Shown piece after piece: positions 1-8,410 of a DNA stretch of 37,048 bases (position 1 is the stretch's first letter; each line of letters starts with the position of its first letter). The position numbers and the translations under genes are program-made. The notes under the pieces are model-generated. The model was not told the DNA's origin and searched no databases. It worked only from the letters and a program-made list of their open reading frames with translations. Source of the DNA: Muribaculaceae bacterium (GTDB lineage Bacteria; Bacteroidota; Bacteroidia; Bacteroidales; Muribaculaceae); the NCBI GenBank assembly GCA_017462345.1, contig JAFTRI010000003.1, positions 1 through 37,048 on the forward strand, written 5' to 3'.

Positions 1-1
1 A

Positions 2-424
2 AATATCTCATATCCATATTTGAATGAGACAATAAAAGTAAATGATTTGAGATGGAGTGTATATGCAAACTTGGAATTTACTATCGCTAATAAATATATG
101 TTAGGCACTAAATTTGGATATAATTCAAAATCAAATGAAGGATATTATGTAATGGCTCCAACAGCAACAGTTGATTTAAGTGCTATGACAATCTTGTGTA
201 AAGGTAAGTTGTTAGTTGGAATAACTGCTAATGATTTATTGCGAAGAAGTATGGCTAAATGGAGTGAGAACCGTTATCATAATACATATATTTATAATCA
301 CAATATAAATGACACTCGAGGAGTTACGATAATGGCTCGCTACACATTCAATATGATAAATAATCCGTTTAAGAAAAGAAGCAATAATGATAATATCTTA
401 AACCGAACAGATGAAGAACATTAG
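2..424 (+). CDS. Outer-membrane beta-barrel protein, C-terminal fragment (5' cut by window edge)
   Basis: The reading frame is open from the first complete codon at base 2 to a TAG at 424, so the gene starts outside the window; the TTG at base 20 is not a credible start. The visible 140 or so residues alternate polar and hydrophobic/aromatic positions as in transmembrane beta-strands (for example LEFTIANKYMLGTKFGY), and the end carries an aromatic strand RYTFNMINNPF followed by a basic and acidic tail. This is typical of the last strands of Bacteroidota outer-membrane beta-barrel proteins of the TonB-receptor-like kind (carboxypeptidase-regulatory domain plus OMP_b-brl_3). Substrate cannot be told from the fragment. 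It runs convergently into the SGNH hydrolase gene with only 9 nt between the stops. Confidence 0.6.
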   Translation, partial: NISYPYLNETIKVNDLRWSVYANLEFTIANKYMLGTKFGYNSKSNEGYYVMAPTATVDLSAMTILCKGKLLVGITANDLLRRSMAKWSENRYHNTYIYNHNINDTRGVTIMARYTFNMINNPFKKRSNNDNILNRTDEEH

Positions 425-433
425 TCCCACCCC

Positions 434-1111
434 TTATTTGGCCAGTACCCGCTTGAGCGTGCGTTGGATGATGGGCATCATCACATCGTAGCCTTTGCGG
501 GTGGGGTGTACACGGTCGTAGGTGTATTCCGGAATCATTGCTCCGGTCTCGGTGCACATCGAATCGTAGTAGTTTACGAACTCGTAGCCCTTGGCTTGGG
601 CGAGTTCCTTGATCATGCGGTTCATTTCTACAATGCGCCGGGCCGGTTTCAGGTCTTTGCGCCACTTGAAATGATCGCAGGGCAGGATCGAGCATAGGAC
701 CGGGGTGATTCCGTTGGCTTCGGCAAGCTGGCACATTGACATGATGTTGTTCAGGATGTTCTCGTTGGTGATAAGCCCGTTGTTCTCGGCAATGTCATTG
801 GTGCCGCAACAGATGACAACCGCTTTGGGGTGCAGGTTTATCACATCGGGACGGAACCGGACAAGCATCTGTGAAGAGGTCTGCCCGGAGATTCCCCGGC
901 AGGCATAATTGTTCTCCGAGAAGAACTCGGGGACGGTGTCGCCCCATATCTCTGTGATGGAATTTCCCATGAATACTACATCGGGTGTAGTTTCCAGACG
1001 GCTGTTTTTCTCGGCATAAACACCGAACTGTGCCCAGTCTCCTGTGACTTTCTGTGCAAAGGCCGAACTGTAAGAAATCAGAAACAGGGTAAATATTGCA
1101 ATAAATTTCAT
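434..1111 (-). CDS. Secreted SGNH/GDSL-family hydrolase
   Basis: A 225-residue protein with a signal peptide (residues 1-20, hydrophobic core FTLFLISY ending SSAFAQ), so it is exported to the periplasm or beyond. The four SGNH blocks are visible: block I FMGNSITE with the nucleophile Ser51, block II RGISGQ with Gly73, block III GTND with Asn105, and block V DRVHP with Asp199 and His202. The family contains esterases, acetylhydrolases and carbohydrate deacetylases; the layout resembles the platelet-activating-factor acetylhydrolase-like group. A role in removing acetyl groups from glycans is plausible beside the glycan operon, but the gene is divergent from it and could be independent. The start at 1111 is the first Met before the signal peptide, and a good promoter lies about 40 nt upstream. 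Confidence 0.85.
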   Translation of the reverse strand: MKFIAIFTLFLISYSSAFAQKVTGDWAQFGVYAEKNSRLETTPDVVFMGNSITEIWGDTVPEFFSENNYACRGISGQTSSQMLVRFRPDVINLHPKAVVICCGTNDIAENNGLITNENILNNIMSMCQLAEANGITPVLCSILPCDHFKWRKDLKPARRIVEMNRMIKELAQAKGYEFVNYYDSMCTETGAMIPEYTYDRVHPTRKGYDVMMPIIQRTLKRVLAK

Positions 1112-1152
1112 ATCTGTAAAATATTGGTTGTGTCAGACGGTAAAACCGGAGG

Positions 1153-1183
1153 CAAAATTAAGCATTTACCCCGGTTTTTCAAT
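1153..1183 (-). promoter_or_regulatory. Probable promoter of the SGNH hydrolase gene
   Basis: On the minus strand TAATTTTG (1160 to 1153) matches the Bacteroidota -7 element TAnnTTTG, and TTG at 1182-1180 sits 19 nt upstream as a -33 element. The gene starts at 1111, leaving a leader of about 35 nt. Confidence 0.55.
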
Positions 1184-1222
1184 ATTTCCTCTAAAATATC
1201 TGGAAATCCGCATACTTTTTCG

Positions 1223-1230
1223 TATTTTTG
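1223..1230 (+). promoter_or_regulatory. Candidate -7 element for the glycan operon
   Basis: TATTTTTG fits TAnnTTTG and lies 31 nt before the first glycosyltransferase start. I see no clear -33 TTTG at the right spacing, so the call is tentative. It would drive the whole 1262-10882 run, since no internal gap is large enough for another promoter. Confidence 0.4.
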
Positions 1231-1261
1231 TAAAACAGCAATCACTAATATCCGATGACAG

Positions 1262-2182
1262 ATGCCATTGCCAAAAATTTCAGTCATAGTTCCGGTTTAT
1301 AATTCAGAGAAGTTTTTGGAACGGTGTGTTGACAGTATATTGGCTCAGACTTTTACTGATTTCGAATTGATACTTGTCGACGACGGCAGCGTTGACACAT
1401 CTGGGGAAATATGTGATAATTACGCAAAATACTATGCGAACATATCGGTATTACATGTCGAAAATAGTGGAGCTTCAATAGCTCGTAAGATTGGAGTGAA
1501 AAATGCAAAAGGCGAATATGTTGCATTTGTTGACAGCGATGATTATGTTAAAGGCAGTTATTTGGAGAGTTTGTTCAGTCTTATAGTTAGATACAATACC
1601 CGTATCAGTGCGTGTGGGGTTTGTTGCCTAAAAAATGAAAATAAACAAAATGAAACAGGCAGAGAATCAGATTGTGTATTAGATTTTGATTCATTAATGT
1701 CGAGGTTTTTTAAATATGAATTTTGGGGATTTCCCGGAAAATTGTATAAAAAGAATATATTTGAAAATATAATATTCCCAGTGGAAACAATAAGTGAGGA
1801 TTATTATGTCATGGCTCAGATTTTTCTTAAAGAGAAGATTATGCCTGCGACGGATTCTCAATTGTACTATTATGAGAAACATGAAAATAGTTTATCTAAT
1901 ATGAACTTATCTATTCGGTCATTTGAAGAATTTTATAACGTGAAAAATACATATAATATGATAAAGACAGAGTCCCCGGAATATAGGTGTTTCGCTTTGG
2001 GTAATGCAATGGAGTCCTGTATAAAATTGTTATGGCAGTCACGTTATAAGAAAAAAGAATATAGAAAAGAAAGAGGTATGATGTTGTCTTTTTTAAGAGA
2101 ACATTTGTGTGAAATATTGTTTGCAAAGAATATATATTGGAAATATAAGGTAGTGACTGTTAAAATATTGTCGGGCTTATGA
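1262..2182 (+). CDS. Glycosyltransferase family 2 (GT-A fold)
   Basis: A 306-residue protein whose first 110 residues are a GT2 nucleotide-sugar-binding domain: ISVIVPVYNSEKFLERCVDSI at the N-terminus, a DDGS motif at 40-43 (first aspartates binding the nucleotide) and the metal-binding DSDD at 91-94. An SEDYY motif around residue 180 supplies the usual acidic catalytic-base region. It should transfer a sugar from a nucleotide donor to a lipid-linked glycan at the cytoplasmic face of the inner membrane; donor and acceptor cannot be told. There is no long hydrophobic C-terminal segment. An ATG at 1255 is in another frame and stops quickly, so 1262 is the start. It is first in the operon and overlaps the next gene by ATGA. 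Confidence 0.88.
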   Translation: MPLPKISVIVPVYNSEKFLERCVDSILAQTFTDFELILVDDGSVDTSGEICDNYAKYYANISVLHVENSGASIARKIGVKNAKGEYVAFVDSDDYVKGSYLESLFSLIVRYNTRISACGVCCLKNENKQNETGRESDCVLDFDSLMSRFFKYEFWGFPGKLYKKNIFENIIFPVETISEDYYVMAQIFLKEKIMPATDSQLYYYEKHENSLSNMNLSIRSFEEFYNVKNTYNMIKTESPEYRCFALGNAMESCIKLLWQSRYKKKEYRKERGMMLSFLREHLCEILFAKNIYWKYKVVTVKILSGL

Positions 2183-3075
2183 TATGCAGATATGCTATTA
2201 CTGTTTTTACTCCAACCTACAATCGCGCTCATACACTTCCACGGTTGTATGAGTCGTTGGTTAGACAGGCTACACCTGAATTGTTTGAGTGGCTAATTAT
2301 AGATGATGGTTCGACAGATGATACGGAAAGTGTTGTGAACGAGTGGATTGGAGAAGGGATTATCCATATACATTATGTAAAAACCGAAAATGGAGGGAAA
2401 CCTCGGGCTATAAATAACGCTGTTGGTTATGCACGTTCTCCGTATCTGTTTATTGTTGATAGTGACGATTTCTTGGTCGATGATGCAATTGAATTTATGG
2501 TGGCAAAATGCAATGAAGTTAGATGTGAGCAAAATATTGCCGGAGTAGGTTGTTTGCAAGGGGATAAAAATAAAATAGCAAAGAAAAAGGTGCTGATTAC
2601 TGATTATGTTGATGCAACGAATCTGCAACGGAGCAAATATGGATTAGATGTTGACTGTAATGAAGCATATAAGATAGATATATTAAGAAGATACCCGTTT
2701 TATGTATGGCCAGGAGAAACTTTTGTGCCTGAAGAGATTGTGCTTAATGAAATGGCATTGGACGGTTATATTATCAGGTGGCATAATAAAGTGAACGTTA
2801 TTTCAGAATATCTTGATGGCGGGCTTACAAAAAGCTCATGGCAATTGGTGAGAAAAAATCCTATGGGGTATGCTATGTTGTATGAGCATAAACTTAAATT
2901 TGAGAGAAGTCTGCAACGGAAAATATATAATACGTTGCAAATGATAGCTCAAAGTATTTTGGGGCATAATCCAGAATTCCCATTTAGAGGTAAACACAAA
3001 CTGCTCGCTATAATGTGCTTCCCTATTGGAGCATTACTTGCAGTAAGAAGAAAATATCAATATCGGCATCTGTAA
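2179..3075 (+). CDS. Glycosyltransferase family 2
   Basis: A 298-residue GT2 of a different subgroup from its neighbours: the N-terminus reads ITVFTPTYNRAHTLPRLYESL, then IDDGSTDDT (DDGS 42-45), a GGKPRAINNAV segment and DSDD at 94-97. VPEEIVLNEM near residue 180 provides the acidic catalytic region. This TPTYNRAHTL-type group is common in Bacteroidota surface-polysaccharide loci. The ATG overlaps the preceding stop as ATGA, and the stop overlaps the following ATG as TAATG, so translation of all three is probably coupled. Cytoplasmic or peripheral membrane; specificity unknown. Confidence 0.88.
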   Translation: MICRYAITVFTPTYNRAHTLPRLYESLVRQATPELFEWLIIDDGSTDDTESVVNEWIGEGIIHIHYVKTENGGKPRAINNAVGYARSPYLFIVDSDDFLVDDAIEFMVAKCNEVRCEQNIAGVGCLQGDKNKIAKKKVLITDYVDATNLQRSKYGLDVDCNEAYKIDILRRYPFYVWPGETFVPEEIVLNEMALDGYIIRWHNKVNVISEYLDGGLTKSSWQLVRKNPMGYAMLYEHKLKFERSLQRKIYNTLQMIAQSILGHNPEFPFRGKHKLLAIMCFPIGALLAVRRKYQYRHL

Positions 3076-4070
3076 TGAAAAAAATAAATAACCCGTTTTT
3101 GTCTATAGTCATTCCTGTATATAATAAAGAAAAATATGTAGAAGGCTGTATTTGCAGTGTCTTAGCTCAATCGTACGGTAATATAGAAATAATTGTGGTA
3201 AATGACGGGTCTACCGACAATACTGCAAAAGTGTTAAATTCATTCAGTGATTCCCGAATGAAGGTGATTGAGACAGATAATAATGGAGTGTCAATAGCCC
3301 GCAATATAGGAATAAAAAATTCGAATGGAAAATATATAATATTTATTGATGGTGATGATACTGTTGCTTCCGATTATTGTGAGAGAATTGCCAATGCAAT
3401 TTTTAAGTATGATTATCCTGATTTGTTGATATTCGGGTTGGAAAAAAGATATCCGTCAGGAACCATTAAACGAATACTGCCATTTGCAGAGGGAAAAATA
3501 ACGATAGACGAATTCAAGAGTTCTTTCATGTTGGAGACCTCTGAGAAGGAAGGTATTTATGGGTATATATGTAATAAGGCGATAAAACGTGAGATTATAA
3601 TTAAAAGTGGTGCAGAGTTTAATTCTGAAATTAAACTTGCTGAAGATTTTGACTTTTGGTTGCAGATTTATTCTTCGGTGAGCTCTCTTGCGATGTCTTT
3701 ATATTCAGGATATAATTATATTCAAGAGACGGAAGAATCTTCGGTGTTTTTTGTTAATAACTACAGCCAGTTAATTGGTATATGGCTAAGATGTTATAAA
3801 TATTTGTCTCTATGTGGAGGCAGCAATAGTATATTATTGCAGTGTAGGATATGGGGACTTTGTGAGGCAAAACTATTGGAATTGCCACAATGTAATTATA
3901 CTTCAGTAAAAACAGATATGCAATACATCTCAACAGTTTTATCAGAGATTGAAGATAATGACAGATATAACCCTAAAAGTTGTTTGCAGTATCTGATGAA
4001 AATAGGTAGCGTAGGATTGGTTTATTTGTATCTTAATGTTCGAAGGGCATATCATAAGTTAAGGTTATGA
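3075..4070 (+). CDS. Glycosyltransferase family 2
   Basis: A 331-residue GT2 with FLSIVIPVYNKEKYVEGCI at the N-terminus, NDGS at 43-46 and IDGDD at 91-95, followed by an LAEDFDFWLQ segment near residue 200 typical of the catalytic-base region of GT2 enzymes. An in-frame upstream ATG at 3015 would add 20 residues encoded inside the previous gene; the ATG at 3075, overlapping the stop of that gene as TAATG, gives the normal N-terminus and is preferred. C-terminal 100 residues are poorly conserved in such enzymes and probably carry acceptor specificity. It is one of three consecutive enzymes with the same general layout. Confidence 0.87.
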   Translation: MKKINNPFLSIVIPVYNKEKYVEGCICSVLAQSYGNIEIIVVNDGSTDNTAKVLNSFSDSRMKVIETDNNGVSIARNIGIKNSNGKYIIFIDGDDTVASDYCERIANAIFKYDYPDLLIFGLEKRYPSGTIKRILPFAEGKITIDEFKSSFMLETSEKEGIYGYICNKAIKREIIIKSGAEFNSEIKLAEDFDFWLQIYSSVSSLAMSLYSGYNYIQETEESSVFFVNNYSQLIGIWLRCYKYLSLCGGSNSILLQCRIWGLCEAKLLELPQCNYTSVKTDMQYISTVLSEIEDNDRYNPKSCLQYLMKIGSVGLVYLYLNVRRAYHKLRL

Positions 4071-5038
4071 GTAAAATAAGTATAGTTGTTCCAGTCTTCA
4101 ATTCAGAATTAGATTTAAGACGATGTCTTGATTCAATTTCCAGGCAATCGTATGATGATTTTGAAGTGATACTTGTAAATGATGGGTCTACTGACAATAG
4201 TGCGCAGATATGTGATGAATATGTTGGGAAAGATTCCAGATACAAGGTGATTCATTGTAAAAATAGTGGAGTTTCTATTGCAAGGAATATTGGAATTGAT
4301 AATGCATCCGGAAAATATATATCATTTATTGATTCTGATGATTGGGTAGAGGGGGATTTTCTGAAAAAAATGGTTGATGCTGTGGAATCGTCTGTAGACA
4401 TAATAATCTCTGGAGTGGTTTGTGATTATTCTGATGGGAGTTGTAAAGACTTATTGGTAGATGATAGCATATCAGATATTAGTAGCTCAAAAAATTTCCA
4501 TAGGTTGGTAAAAAGCAGATTGTTATATGGCCCTGTTGCAAAATTATATAAATCAGATATTATAAAATTAAATAATATAAAATTCCAGAAAGGTTTGAAT
4601 TATGGTGAAGATCGGTTGTTCAATTATGAGTATATGCGTTATGTAACTACTGTTGCAACAGTTGGCGGATGTCGTTATCATTATGTAATGCATAATAGTA
4701 ATTCTTTGACATCAAGGATTTACCACAACATGTTTGATTTGGAATACGTGCAGTGGCATGCATTATATGATATATATCAGTTTCATGGAAATTTAACAAA
4801 CGAAGCCAAGTCTGATATATATGCTGAACTATTTTGGATTATAAATGATAATATTTTTGACTCTGTACAACGGGGCGATTATAAGTTGGTTAAAAGAATA
4901 TTGTCAATTCCTGACATTTCCGATTGTAAAACAGTATGTCATAAAATAAAATGTAATCCGATTCTGAAATGGTGTATATTTGAACGGAAAGCATTATCTT
5001 TATACTTTATAATATTCCTTATAAAGTTATGCAAATAA
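4067..5038 (+). CDS. Glycosyltransferase family 2
   Basis: A 323-residue GT2 with ISIVVPVFNSELDLRRCLDS at the N-terminus, NDGS at 38-41, DSDD at 89-92 and a YGEDRLFNYEY catalytic-region motif around residue 185. The GEDRLFNY form is common in enzymes that add hexoses in capsular or O-antigen synthesis, but the exact sugar cannot be read from sequence. The C-terminus is hydrophobic (ALSLYFIIFLIKL) and may anchor it to the membrane. The start overlaps the preceding stop as ATGA, and its last 10 nt are shared with the pyruvyl transferase gene. Confidence 0.88.
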   Translation: MSKISIVVPVFNSELDLRRCLDSISRQSYDDFEVILVNDGSTDNSAQICDEYVGKDSRYKVIHCKNSGVSIARNIGIDNASGKYISFIDSDDWVEGDFLKKMVDAVESSVDIIISGVVCDYSDGSCKDLLVDDSISDISSSKNFHRLVKSRLLYGPVAKLYKSDIIKLNNIKFQKGLNYGEDRLFNYEYMRYVTTVATVGGCRYHYVMHNSNSLTSRIYHNMFDLEYVQWHALYDIYQFHGNLTNEAKSDIYAELFWIINDNIFDSVQRGDYKLVKRILSIPDISDCKTVCHKIKCNPILKWCIFERKALSLYFIIFLIKLCK

Positions 5039-6189
5039 TACTATATCCACACGGTGGCAGTGCAAATCATGGTTGTGAAGCTCTTGTCCGTGCATCCCGT
5101 AAAATATTATCTGAATATGAAATTGTATTATCATCTCAAAATCCAGATGAGGATGAACTCTATGGTTTGAAAAATATATGCAGAATCATTAATGAACGAA
5201 ATAAAATAAACCGTTATAGTCTGACTTGCTGGATTGCAAGGTCGCGTTTTTTTTTCGGTGATAATGATGCTTTTGAGAGAGTCACATACAAAAAACTTCT
5301 GAATGCTATAACATCTGAAGGCATGGCATTGTCTTTTGGGGGAGATAATTACTGCTATGGCAAGCCTTGTTATATATATATAATGAATAGGTTGTTGCGT
5401 AAAAAAAATGTGCCGACAATATTATGGGGGTGCTCAATTGAACCTGATAATATTGATGATGAGATGATTGCAGATCTGAAAGGTTATAAGCATATTTTTG
5501 CAAGGGAAAGTATTACATACTGTACATTAATAGATAATGAATTGAGCAACGTTTCATTATTTCCGGACCCGGCTTTTCAATTGGATAGGGTGGATTTGCC
5601 TTTGCCGGATGGTTTTATTGAAGGCAATACGGTTGGGATAAATGTCTCTCCAATGATTATAAGTTATGAAAAAAATAAAGGACAAACATTGGAAAACTAT
5701 ATAAACATGATGCAACATATCATTGATAATTCAGATATGAACATTGCTTTGATACCTCATGTAGTATGGGCTGATAATGATGACCGTGTTCCGTTACACA
5801 TTTTATATGAACACTTTAAGGCTACAGGTAGGGCTGTTGTAATTGAGGATTGTAATGCCGAGGAAATGAAAGGTTATATTGCCCGTTGCCGCTTTATGGT
5901 TGTTGCACGGACTCATGCTTCAATTGCGGCATATTCGACTTGTGTGCCTACATTGGTAGTCGGATACTCGGTTAAAGCGAAAGGAATTGCTAAAGATATA
6001 TTCGGTACATTTGAGAATTATGTGGTTCCTGTTCAAGCCCTCTCTGTGGGAAATGAATTATCTACTTCATTCCGTTGGCTACAGGATAATGAAAAAAAGA
6101 TTAGAAACCATTTGTCCGATTTTATGCCGGGATATTGTAGCCGGGTATTGATGATGTCTGATGAGTTAAATAAATTAAGCTCATTATGA
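5029..6189 (+). CDS. Polysaccharide pyruvyl transferase family protein
   Basis: A 386-residue protein of the CsaB/WcaK/PssM family, which moves a pyruvyl group from phosphoenolpyruvate to a sugar to form a ketal. The N-terminal motif LYPHGGSANHGCEALVRA (residues 5-22) matches the family's glycine-rich GxxNxGD/E-type start, LSFGGDNYCY is the inner GGDN motif, and the conserved VVARTHASIAAYSTCVPTLV near residues 290-310 is the RxHA signature near the C-terminus. Length fits the family. It overlaps the upstream glycosyltransferase by 10 nt and the following iron-sulfur gene by ATGA. A pyruvyl ketal would add a negative charge to the glycan made by this operon. Some members of the family do other jobs, so the activity is inferred. 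Confidence 0.82.
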   Translation: MQIILYPHGGSANHGCEALVRASRKILSEYEIVLSSQNPDEDELYGLKNICRIINERNKINRYSLTCWIARSRFFFGDNDAFERVTYKKLLNAITSEGMALSFGGDNYCYGKPCYIYIMNRLLRKKNVPTILWGCSIEPDNIDDEMIADLKGYKHIFARESITYCTLIDNELSNVSLFPDPAFQLDRVDLPLPDGFIEGNTVGINVSPMIISYEKNKGQTLENYINMMQHIIDNSDMNIALIPHVVWADNDDRVPLHILYEHFKATGRAVVIEDCNAEEMKGYIARCRFMVVARTHASIAAYSTCVPTLVVGYSVKAKGIAKDIFGTFENYVVPVQALSVGNELSTSFRWLQDNEKKIRNHLSDFMPGYCSRVLMMSDELNKLSSL

Positions 6190-7379
6190 GACCTCTTGGG
6201 ATAGTACCTGATGAGATGTGCTGTGGATGTGCGGCTTGTGCTAATGTTTGTCCTCAGAAATGTATTACATTAAATTCCGACAGCAAAGGATTTATATATC
6301 CTTATGTTGAAATGGATAAATGTATTCGTTGTAAACGATGTGAAAGTGTATGTCCGGTATTAAATAATCGGAAATGCAGTAGCCTGAAGCCTTTACATGT
6401 ATATGCTGCGAAGAATCCTGATGAGGGGATTCGCATGAAAAGTTCATCTGGAGGGATATTCACGATGCTTGCCGAAAAGGTGATTGAGAAAGGCGGGGTC
6501 GTGTTTGGCGCACGGTTTGACGAGAATTGGAATGTAGTACATGATTATACTGAATCGCTTGCCGGAATAGGGCTTTTCCGTGGTAGCAAGTATGTCCAGT
6601 CAAGAATTGGAGATTGTTTCAGAAAGGCAAAACAGTTCCTGGACGACGACCGAGAGGTGTTGTTTAGCGGTACACCTTGTCAGGTTGCCGGATTAAGGCA
6701 ATTTTTGCATAGACCGTATGCAAATCTTTATTGTGTTGAAGTTGTTTGTCATGGAGTACCGAGTCCATTGGTGTTTAGGCATTATATCAGTTCACTTGAA
6801 AAAAAACATAATGGAACTGTGTGCCGACTTAAATTTCGAGATAAGAGTAATGGTTGGAAAGCATATGAAATTGTAGTAGAGTTTGATAATGGGAAAATTT
6901 ATCGCTCACGAGGACGAGACAATGCGTTTATAAAAGGGTTTATTGGAAATCTGTTTTTGCGTCAATCATGTACTAAATGTGTATTTAAGAGTTTTAAGAG
7001 CGGAGCAGATATTACATTAGGCGATTTTTGGGGAAGTGAAAAGTTCGGACAAGAATATAATGACGATAAAGGAATATCTTTAGTTTGCATAAATTCTAAT
7101 AACGGGTTAAGATTCTTTGACTTGATTAAGTCTGATGTCATAGGATTGATTGAGTCGTCATTGGTCGATGCCATTACATATAATCTGTGTCTTGTTGAAA
7201 GTGTGAAAATGCACCGTAAGGAGCACAAGTTTTACAGATCATACACAGGAAAGGAGTTTGATGTAATTGTGAGCAGATTATTGCATAATTCAAGATTCTG
7301 GATGCTGTTAAATGAGATAATACCATATTATTATGGAATAATTATTGGTAAGGTAAAAATTATGTTATGTCGCAGATAA
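6186..7379 (+). CDS. Ferredoxin / coenzyme F420 hydrogenase beta-subunit (FrhB) family oxidoreductase
   Basis: A 397-residue protein with two 4Fe-4S ferredoxin motifs at the N-terminus: C12-x2-C15-x2-C18-x3-C22-P and C46-x2-C49-x2-C52-x3-C56-P. Then comes the FrhB N-terminal region (SSSGGIFTMLAEKVIEKGGVVFGARF, about residues 84-110) and the C-terminal FrhB domain with FSGTPCQVAGL, CHGVPSP and TLGDFWG motifs. FrhB proteins bind FAD and iron-sulfur clusters; in bacteria without F420 they occur next to polysaccharide pyruvyl transferases in glycan loci, where the reaction is not established. Translationally coupled (ATGA) to the pyruvyl transferase, so the two probably act on the same glycan step. 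Cytoplasmic; no membrane segments seen. Confidence 0.85.
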   Translation: MRPLGIVPDEMCCGCAACANVCPQKCITLNSDSKGFIYPYVEMDKCIRCKRCESVCPVLNNRKCSSLKPLHVYAAKNPDEGIRMKSSSGGIFTMLAEKVIEKGGVVFGARFDENWNVVHDYTESLAGIGLFRGSKYVQSRIGDCFRKAKQFLDDDREVLFSGTPCQVAGLRQFLHRPYANLYCVEVVCHGVPSPLVFRHYISSLEKKHNGTVCRLKFRDKSNGWKAYEIVVEFDNGKIYRSRGRDNAFIKGFIGNLFLRQSCTKCVFKSFKSGADITLGDFWGSEKFGQEYNDDKGISLVCINSNNGLRFFDLIKSDVIGLIESSLVDAITYNLCLVESVKMHRKEHKFYRSYTGKEFDVIVSRLLHNSRFWMLLNEIIPYYYGIIIGKVKIMLCRR

Positions 7380-8410
7380 TAAAAGAATATAATTTTACTG
7401 AGGGTTTGTCTTCAATAGTAATGTGCTGTTATAATGGAGAACGATTTATTCATCGTTCGGTCGGTTCAATTTTGGCACAGACCTATCCACATATAGAATT
7501 GGTGTTTATTGATGACGGATCTACTGATAATTCATTGGAGTTAATAAGGACGTATATCCCAAAATTTGAATCAAAAGGATATAAATTGACAATTGTTCAT
7601 CAGGAAAATCAAGGTCAAGGATTTGCTGCCATAACAGGAATTGAGATGGCGACTGGTGAATTCCTCTCATATTTGGACGTGGATGATTATTTAATGCCGG
7701 AATCGGTTGCCAAGCGGGTTAATGCTCTGATGAAATGTCGGAATGCAAATGTTGTGCGGACTAATGCATATCGAGTTTTGGAAAGTGATTCTGAAAATTG
7801 TAGAATATTAGTGAGGTCAAATAAGGAAAAATATCCTACAGATATATTTGAAGGAGTTCTGATGGGAGAGATTAATAATTATGCAGGCACATATATGGTT
7901 AGGGCAAATGTCATACACGAATTCTATACGGACCGGGCAATTCCACGCTCAAAATATGGTCAAAATCTTCAGTTGTTATTACCGTGTGCATATAAATCCG
8001 CGTCTGTTTTTATAGATGAACCTCTGATGAAATATATTATACAGAATGATTCTCATTCCAATCCAAAATCATTGTCTGCAAAGATAGATCTTATTCAAGG
8101 GTATATGGACCTGAGATTTGAAATGTTGAATTTATTTGACTGTCAGGATAAAAAACGTTTAATTAAGAATATTGGTATTTCTTGTAAAAAAAATGTACTG
8201 AACATGATATTATCATATCATGAAAATGATGATGAAAAAGCAGAAAAAATCAGTCTGTTCAATAGATATTATGAAAAATTGAGGTTGGAAAAATCTGTGA
8301 ATATTGAACTGAGGTACTATAATGCTTATTTGAATAATTTGTCTTCAAGGAATTTATATAGAATCGTATGGCTGTTAAGTCGGATTGTCGCAAAAAAAAA
8401 GAATAAATGA
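7367..8410 (+). CDS. Glycosyltransferase family 2
   Basis: A 347-residue GT2 with a ten-residue lead before LSSIVMCCYNGERFIHRSVGS, DDGS at 49-52 and LDVDDYL (DVDD 104-107) in place of the more common DSDD. The middle is variable and there is no clear membrane segment; the C-terminus is basic (VAKKKNK). The start at 7367 overlaps the end of the FrhB-type gene by 13 nt and the stop overlaps the flippase start as ATGA. It is the fifth and last glycosyltransferase of the operon and is separated from the other four by the pyruvyl transferase pair, so it may act after that modification, though gene order is weak evidence of reaction order. Confidence 0.86.
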   Translation: MSQIIKEYNFTEGLSSIVMCCYNGERFIHRSVGSILAQTYPHIELVFIDDGSTDNSLELIRTYIPKFESKGYKLTIVHQENQGQGFAAITGIEMATGEFLSYLDVDDYLMPESVAKRVNALMKCRNANVVRTNAYRVLESDSENCRILVRSNKEKYPTDIFEGVLMGEINNYAGTYMVRANVIHEFYTDRAIPRSKYGQNLQLLLPCAYKSASVFIDEPLMKYIIQNDSHSNPKSLSAKIDLIQGYMDLRFEMLNLFDCQDKKRLIKNIGISCKKNVLNMILSYHENDDEKAEKISLFNRYYEKLRLEKSVNIELRYYNAYLNNLSSRNLYRIVWLLSRIVAKKKNK

